Source of the DNA: Oscillospiraceae bacterium
GTDB lineage: Bacteria > Bacillota > Clostridia > Oscillospirales > Oscillospiraceae
DNA: 8,404 nt
Direction: 5' to 3'
Assembly (NCBI GenBank): GCA_017435245.1
Contig: JAFSFK010000003.1
Location: forward strand, 1-8,404
The notes under the pieces are model-generated. The model worked only from the letters and a program-made list of their open reading frames with translations, was not told the origin of the DNA and searched no databases. A program made the position numbers and the translations under genes. Positions 4,879 to 8,404 of the stretch are shown here, in pieces (position 1 is the stretch's first letter; every line of letters starts with the position of its first letter).

Positions 4879-5742
4879 ATGGAATATCTTCAGACTTTTA
4901 TTCAAGCCTTACAGGGTTTCCGGTTTACAGATGCTCTGGATATAATTATCGTTGCATTTTTGATTTATAAGCTACTGCCTTTGCTGCGTTCCACGGGAAC
5001 CACCAAGATCGGCACCGTGATCGTCACAGTGATCGTCGTTGCGGGTCTGACAGGCATCTTCAAGCTCCATACCCTCAGCTGGATCCTCAATCAGCTGCTG
5101 GCCGTCGGCCTGCTGGCGGTGGTGGTGCTGTTCCAGCCGGAGCTGCGCCGCATGATCGACCACCTGGGCAAGCTGAATCTGAAGAAAATGTTTACGACCC
5201 AGAAGGTGGATCAGGAGATGGTTCCCGTGATCCTGCAGACGGTCCGTGCCTGCGAGGCGATGAGCCGGGAGAAGGTGGGCGCACTGATCGTTTTTGCCCG
5301 GGATAATCCCCTGGATGAGTATATGCGCACCGGTACGGTGATTGACGGACAGGTGTCCGATCAGCTGATCCGCAACATTTTCTTCCCCAAGGCAGCCCTG
5401 CACGACGGCGCTATGATCGTCCGGGGCGGACGGGTACAGGCGGCGGCCTGTGTTTTGCCGCTGTCTGAAAGTGACCGGCTCAGCGCAGATCTGGGCACCC
5501 GTCACCGTGCGGCTGTGGGTATGAGCGAGGCCTCCGATGCGGTGGTGGTCGTGGTATCCGAGGAGACCGGCGCTATCTCCGTAGCGGTGGGCGGAATGCT
5601 CAAGCGCCATCTGGCAGCCCAGACTCTGGAGCGGCTGCTGCGCAACGAGCTGTGTCCCGAGGAAACGGAAAAAGAGGAAAATCTGGTGCTGAAGCTGCGC
5701 CAGAAGCTGCAGAAGAAGGAGGATCCCGAGAATGAAAAATAA
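4879..5742 (+). CDS. cdaA: Diadenylate cyclase CdaA (c-di-AMP synthase)
   Basis: Membrane-bound enzyme that condenses two ATP into cyclic di-AMP, the messenger for potassium, osmotic and cell-wall control. The 287-residue product has three membrane segments (about 18-36, 43-60, 66-85), a linker, and a DAC domain (about 120-245) with the catalytic DGA motif in LHDGAM (D176) and the RHR motif in GTRHRAA (208-210), both intact. FQPELRR (85-91) is typical of CdaA. The C-terminal tail is charged and likely coiled. The ATG at 4879 gives the family's usual N-terminus; AGGAG (4861-4865) lies 13 nt upstream and AGGA (4867-4870) 8 nt upstream. A TTG at 4840 in frame adds 13 residues with no support. 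It overlaps cdaR by 11 bp. glmM, the common third gene of this locus in Bacilli, does not follow. Confidence 0.97.
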   Translation: MEYLQTFIQALQGFRFTDALDIIIVAFLIYKLLPLLRSTGTTKIGTVIVTVIVVAGLTGIFKLHTLSWILNQLLAVGLLAVVVLFQPELRRMIDHLGKLNLKKMFTTQKVDQEMVPVILQTVRACEAMSREKVGALIVFARDNPLDEYMRTGTVIDGQVSDQLIRNIFFPKAALHDGAMIVRGGRVQAAACVLPLSESDRLSADLGTRHRAAVGMSEASDAVVVVVSEETGAISVAVGGMLKRHLAAQTLERLLRNELCPEETEKEENLVLKLRQKLQKKEDPENEK

Positions 5743-6961
5743 ACTCCTGTCTATGCTTCTGGCTGCCGTGATCTCCTTCGGTCTTTGGATGTACGTGATC
5801 ACTGTGGTGCAGCCTGAATCTACGGAAACCTACTACAATATCCCGGTGGTGCTGCAGAATGAGAGCATTCTGGCAGAGCGTGGACTGATGATCGTGTCTG
5901 AGCGTCCGGAGGTGACGCTGGAGCTGTCCGGTGCCCGCACCCATCTGAATCAGCTCAACGAATCCAATATCAACGTGATCACCAATGTTTCCAGTATCGT
6001 CACACCCGGTACCCACGAGCTGACGTATAATGTCTCCTATCCCGGTACCATTCCCAGCGGTGCCATTACCCCCCAGAACAGCAGCCCGGATATGGTGACC
6101 CTGAAGGTGGAGAAAAAGATATCCAAGCCGGTTCAGGTGGTTCCGGAGTATACCGGCTCTGTGCCGGAAGGCCTGATCGCCGATAAGGAAAATGTGGCGC
6201 TGGATTATGCCACGATCGATGTTTCCGGACCGGAGTCCGTTCTTTCCCAGATCACCCAGGCGAAGATCTATGTGGATCTGGAGGGACAGACGGAAACGGT
6301 AGTGGGCGAATATACCTACACTCTGTGCAATGAAGCCGGAGAGCCGGTGGATTCCCAGTGGGTCACCACCAGTGTGGAGGCAGTAAATCTGACCTTGACC
6401 ATTCGCCGTGTGAAGGAAATTACCCTGGTGCTGAATGTGACCGCCGGCGGCGGTGCGACTGAGGCTACCAGTTCCATCGACATTCAGCCCAAGACCATCC
6501 GGGTATCCGGCAGTGAGGCACTGCTGGAGGGACTGGATACGCTGGAGATCGGCACCATCGATCTGGGCCAGCTGCCCAATGACGAGACGTTGACCTTCCC
6601 TGTGGTGCTGCCTGAGGGAATCATCAATGAGACCGGTATCACCGAGGCCACCGTGGAAGTCAAATTCCCCAATTTGCGCACGGTGACTCTGAATGTGGAC
6701 AAGATCCAGCTTGCCAATGTCCCTGAGGGACTGGTGGCGGAGCTGGTGACCCAGGTGCTGGAGCTGAAGCTCCGGGGTCCGGCATCCTTGCTGGATGGAC
6801 TGACGGCAGAGAAGATCACCGTAACGGTGGATCTTGCCCAGGCCCAGGCGGGTACCGATAAGTACGCTGTCCAGATCGTTCTGCCTGAGGATGCTGCCGG
6901 CGTGGGTGCTTTGGGCACTTACACCGTAATGGTGACTTTGACAGAGGCTGAGGAAACTTAA
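5732..6961 (+). CDS. cdaR: YbbR-domain protein CdaR, regulator of CdaA
   Basis: 409-residue membrane-anchored protein with an N-terminal hydrophobic segment (about 4-26) and no other membrane span, so the rest should be outside the membrane. Four YbbR-like beta repeats can be seen at roughly 30-115, 130-226, 229-312 and 315-405, each with a 'V.(V/L)SG(P/S)xxxL' type turn (LELSGARTHL, IDVSGPESVL, IRVSGSEALL, LKLRGPASLL). In known systems CdaR binds CdaA and adjusts its c-di-AMP output; the gene pair here supports that role. RBS AAGGAGG lies inside the end of cdaA, and the start overlaps cdaA by 11 bp. The stop TAA shares its last base with the ATG of the next gene, so all three should be translated together. 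The protein is strongly acidic and rich in T, V and E. Confidence 0.93.
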   Translation: MKNKLLSMLLAAVISFGLWMYVITVVQPESTETYYNIPVVLQNESILAERGLMIVSERPEVTLELSGARTHLNQLNESNINVITNVSSIVTPGTHELTYNVSYPGTIPSGAITPQNSSPDMVTLKVEKKISKPVQVVPEYTGSVPEGLIADKENVALDYATIDVSGPESVLSQITQAKIYVDLEGQTETVVGEYTYTLCNEAGEPVDSQWVTTSVEAVNLTLTIRRVKEITLVLNVTAGGGATEATSSIDIQPKTIRVSGSEALLEGLDTLEIGTIDLGQLPNDETLTFPVVLPEGIINETGITEATVEVKFPNLRTVTLNVDKIQLANVPEGLVAELVTQVLELKLRGPASLLDGLTAEKITVTVDLAQAQAGTDKYAVQIVLPEDAAGVGALGTYTVMVTLTEAEET

Positions 6962-7371
6962 TGGAACAGCTTGTAAAAGTACAGAAGGGGAATCCTGATG
7001 GAACGGCACAGGTGCTGTGTATCCGTGAAAGTGCCTGCTCCGGAGATTGCCATAAATGCTCCGGCTGCGGTGCGGCAACAGAAACGCTGGTGCTGACCGC
7101 CAGGAATCCCGTCGGTGCAAAGGAAGGGGATCTGGTGGTGATCCAATCCGCTTCCGGCCCGGTGCTGGCAGCGGCAGCGATGGTGTATATGGTGCCGCTG
7201 GTGCTGTTTATCGGCGGCTACCTGCTGGGTGAAAACCTGTGGGGAGCTGGACCTCTTGCCGGCGGGATCGCCTTTTTGCTTTCCATTGTCAGTGCAGTTC
7301 TGTATGACCGCCTTGTGGCAAAAAAGAAGAAAGCGGAGTATACCATTATCCGCATAAGAAAAAGGGGATAA
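6961..7371 (+). CDS. rseC: RseC/MucC family redox membrane protein
   Basis: 136-residue protein of the SoxR-reducing-system RseC family. The N-terminal soluble part holds a cysteine cluster C26-x3-C30-x2-C33-x2-C36 (ACSGDCHKCSGCG), with another Cys at 20, suited to binding metal or an iron-sulfur centre. Two membrane segments follow (about 66-88 and 96-116), then a basic cytoplasmic tail (AKKKKAEY, RIRKRG). In Proteobacteria RseC works with the Rsx/Rnf electron-transfer complex; in Clostridia its role is unsettled. Here it is the third gene of the cdaA operon, with no rnf gene in view. GAGG (6950-6953) is the RBS with 7 nt spacing, and the ATG overlaps the cdaR stop by 1 bp. The C-x3-C-x2-C-x2-C arrangement is intact. 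Confidence 0.88.
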   Translation: MEQLVKVQKGNPDGTAQVLCIRESACSGDCHKCSGCGAATETLVLTARNPVGAKEGDLVVIQSASGPVLAAAAMVYMVPLVLFIGGYLLGENLWGAGPLAGGIAFLLSIVSAVLYDRLVAKKKKAEYTIIRIRKRG

Positions 7372-7376
7372 TCGTT

Positions 7377-8255
7377 TTGATCAAAAGTATGACCGGCTAC
7401 GGCCGTGCCGTGGAAACGGTAAACGGCCGGGAATTTACTGTGGAGCTTCGCTCCGTCAACAATCGGTATCTGGATTGCTCTGTCCGGCTGCCCCGGATCC
7501 TCAGCTTTGGCGAGGATGCGGTGAAGCAGGCGGTGAAGGCATCGGTTTCCAGAGGCAAGGTGGACGTATTCATTACTGTCCGCAGCGAGGCAGGAGACGA
7601 GATCCAGGTCAGCCTGAACAAAGGCGTTCTGGAAGGGTATCTGGCCGCAATGCACCAGATGGTCAGCGAGTTTGGGGTGAAGGACGATATCAGTGCTTCC
7701 GCCGTTTCCCGTCTGCCGGATGTATTCGTTCTGGAAAAGCCCCAGGTGGACGAGGAGCAGCTTCTTGCCGACCTGATGAGCGTGGTAAATAAGGCGCTTG
7801 CCAGCTATGACGCAATGCGGGTCACTGAGGGTGAGGCCCTGGACAAGGATCTGCGCAGCCGTGGTGAAACCATTCTGGGTTTTGTTGCCCAGGTGGAAGC
7901 CGGCAATGCCCAGACGGTAGTGGATTATCGTACCCGTCTTGAGAATAAGCTCAAGGAGGTCCTGGAGAACACCCAGATCGACGAGAGCCGGATCCTTACC
8001 GAGGCAGCTATCTTTGCCGACAAGGTGGCGGTGGACGAGGAGACTGTCCGCCTGCGCAGCCATTTGAAGCAGATGAATGAAATGCTCAGCGCCGGTGGTG
8101 CTGTGGGCCGGAAGCTGGATTTCCTGCTGCAGGAGATGAACCGGGAGGCCAATACCATCGGCTCCAAGTGTACCGATGTGCGGCTTGCCCGGATCGTGGT
8201 GGATATCAAGGCGGAGCTGGAAAAGATCCGGGAACAGACCCAGAACATAGAATAA
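7377..8255 (+). CDS. yicC: YicC/YloC family endoribonuclease
   Basis: 292-residue protein of the YicC/YloC family, stress-linked endoribonucleases that form oligomers and cut or help degrade small RNAs and mRNAs. The N-terminal family signature MIKSMTGYGR (1-10) and ELRSVNNRYLD (21-31) are present, as is the C-terminal DUF1732 block with RLRSHL, GRKLDFLLQEMNREANTIGSK and a final helix. The start is TTG at 7377: AAGGGG (7362-7367) lies 9 nt upstream and the family normally begins MIxSMTG, so the ATG at 7389 would lose conserved residues. Rare-start use may lower expression. The gene begins 5 nt after the rseC stop and closes the operon as seen. remA, gmk and rpoZ, which usually follow in Firmicutes, are absent from the next 150 bp. 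Confidence 0.95.
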   Translation: MIKSMTGYGRAVETVNGREFTVELRSVNNRYLDCSVRLPRILSFGEDAVKQAVKASVSRGKVDVFITVRSEAGDEIQVSLNKGVLEGYLAAMHQMVSEFGVKDDISASAVSRLPDVFVLEKPQVDEEQLLADLMSVVNKALASYDAMRVTEGEALDKDLRSRGETILGFVAQVEAGNAQTVVDYRTRLENKLKEVLENTQIDESRILTEAAIFADKVAVDEETVRLRSHLKQMNEMLSAGGAVGRKLDFLLQEMNREANTIGSKCTDVRLARIVVDIKAELEKIREQTQNIE

Positions 8256-8273
8256 CGCAGTTTCGATACTGCG
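8256..8273 (+). other. Small hairpin directly after yicC stop
   Basis: CGCAGT (8256-8261), loop TTCGAT, ACTGCG (8268-8273), starting on the base after the TAA. There is no T-run, so it is at best a 3'-end stabiliser or a terminator needing help. No convincing terminator for the cdaA operon was found before the window end. Confidence 0.45.
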
Positions 8274-8314
8274 CATAAAACCTTGCGTTATGTATTTGTT
8301 CCCCTGCCGGGGGC

Positions 8315-8344
8315 GGTACTTTCTTGTTCCGCCAAGAAAGTACC
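8315..8344. repeat. Perfect 12-bp inverted repeat, intergenic-repeat type
   Basis: GGTACTTTCTTG (8315-8326), loop TTCCGC, CAAGAAAGTACC (8333-8344). It is flanked by two smaller G/C clusters of similar style (CCCCTGCCGGGG at 8301-8312; CCCTGCATAGGGG at 8351-8363). I recall 'CTTTCTTG..CAAGAAAG..CCAAAG' repeats between genes in various bacteria, so this is likely a dispersed element running off the window. The remaining bases to 8404 hold no gene I can support. Confidence 0.65.
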
Positions 8345-8404
8345 CAAAGACCCTGCATAGGGGAGGCGTTGAGTGGACTAGCTCCCGCTCTCCAAGCCAC
8401 CCTC

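Noticed and set aside
5600..7120. 506-residue open frame on the minus strand opposite cdaA, cdaR and rseC
   Set aside because: Antisense to three conserved overlapping genes; low-complexity H/Q/G/R composition and no ribosome site; explained by codon bias on the plus strand.
7218..8276. 352-residue open frame on the minus strand opposite rseC and yicC
   Set aside because: Same shadow pattern; yicC on the plus strand is unmistakable.
8206..8400. 64-residue minus-strand ORF at the right end
   Set aside because: It crosses the 12-bp inverted repeat and the end of yicC, with no motif or ribosome site.

Overview
The window looks like chromosomal core-genome DNA from a Gram-positive Clostridia species, most plausibly a gut member of the Oscillospiraceae/Ruminococcaceae. 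That placement is an inference. It rests on a type A RNase P RNA, a clostridial style of MurD and IspD, a CdaA-CdaR pair, a DUF3343 gene beside a class V aminotransferase, moderately high GC coding sequence, and AT-rich hairpin-laden intergenic repeats. No phage, transposase, CRISPR or plasmid gene is present. All seven or eight main genes are ordinary intact housekeeping or accessory genes; most of the unusual signal is between the genes.

Layout. (1) Positions 1-285, minus strand: 5' and central part of RNase P RNA (rnpB), cut off by the left edge of the window, with a near-perfect sigma-A promoter at 291-319. A divergent rightward promoter candidate (325-353) starts 5 bp away. (2) 358-510: a hairpin-rich leader made of a perfect hairpin, a 115-bp palindromic repeat and a second perfect hairpin. 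(3) 527-3082: tightly packed operon murD-ispD-ispF, joining the D-Glu-adding step of peptidoglycan precursor synthesis to two steps of the MEP isoprenoid pathway, which supplies the undecaprenyl carrier used by the wall pathway. (4) 3070-3184: a second 115-bp copy of the repeat, inverted relative to the first, supplying the last codons and stop of ispF. A strong terminator follows at 3224-3257. (5) 3260-4614: DUF3343 small protein and a cysteine desulfurase-like PLP enzyme overlapping by ATGA, a pair likely to handle sulfur or selenium. The DUF3343 ribosome binding site is the 3' arm of the preceding terminator. (6) 4615-4733: a 96-bp nested inverted repeat beginning on the base after the stop codon, then a short terminator-like hairpin. 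(7) Promoter 4770-4798 and operon 4879-8255: cdaA (c-di-AMP cyclase), cdaR (YbbR regulator), an RseC-family redox membrane protein, and the YicC/YloC endoribonuclease. (8) 8256-8404: non-coding tail with a small hairpin and a perfect 12-bp inverted repeat of an intergenic-repeat type.

The best lead for something under-described is the pair of 115-bp repeats at 373-487 and 3070-3184. They are equal in length, align without a gap at about 83 percent identity, have identical termini, lie in opposite orientation around murD-ispD-ispF, and differ by compensatory changes inside two internal hairpins. The second lead is the terminator whose 3' arm doubles as the Shine-Dalgarno of the DUF3343 gene. 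The third is the nested 96-bp element after the desulfurase gene, whose CCGG arms could pair in two exclusive ways.
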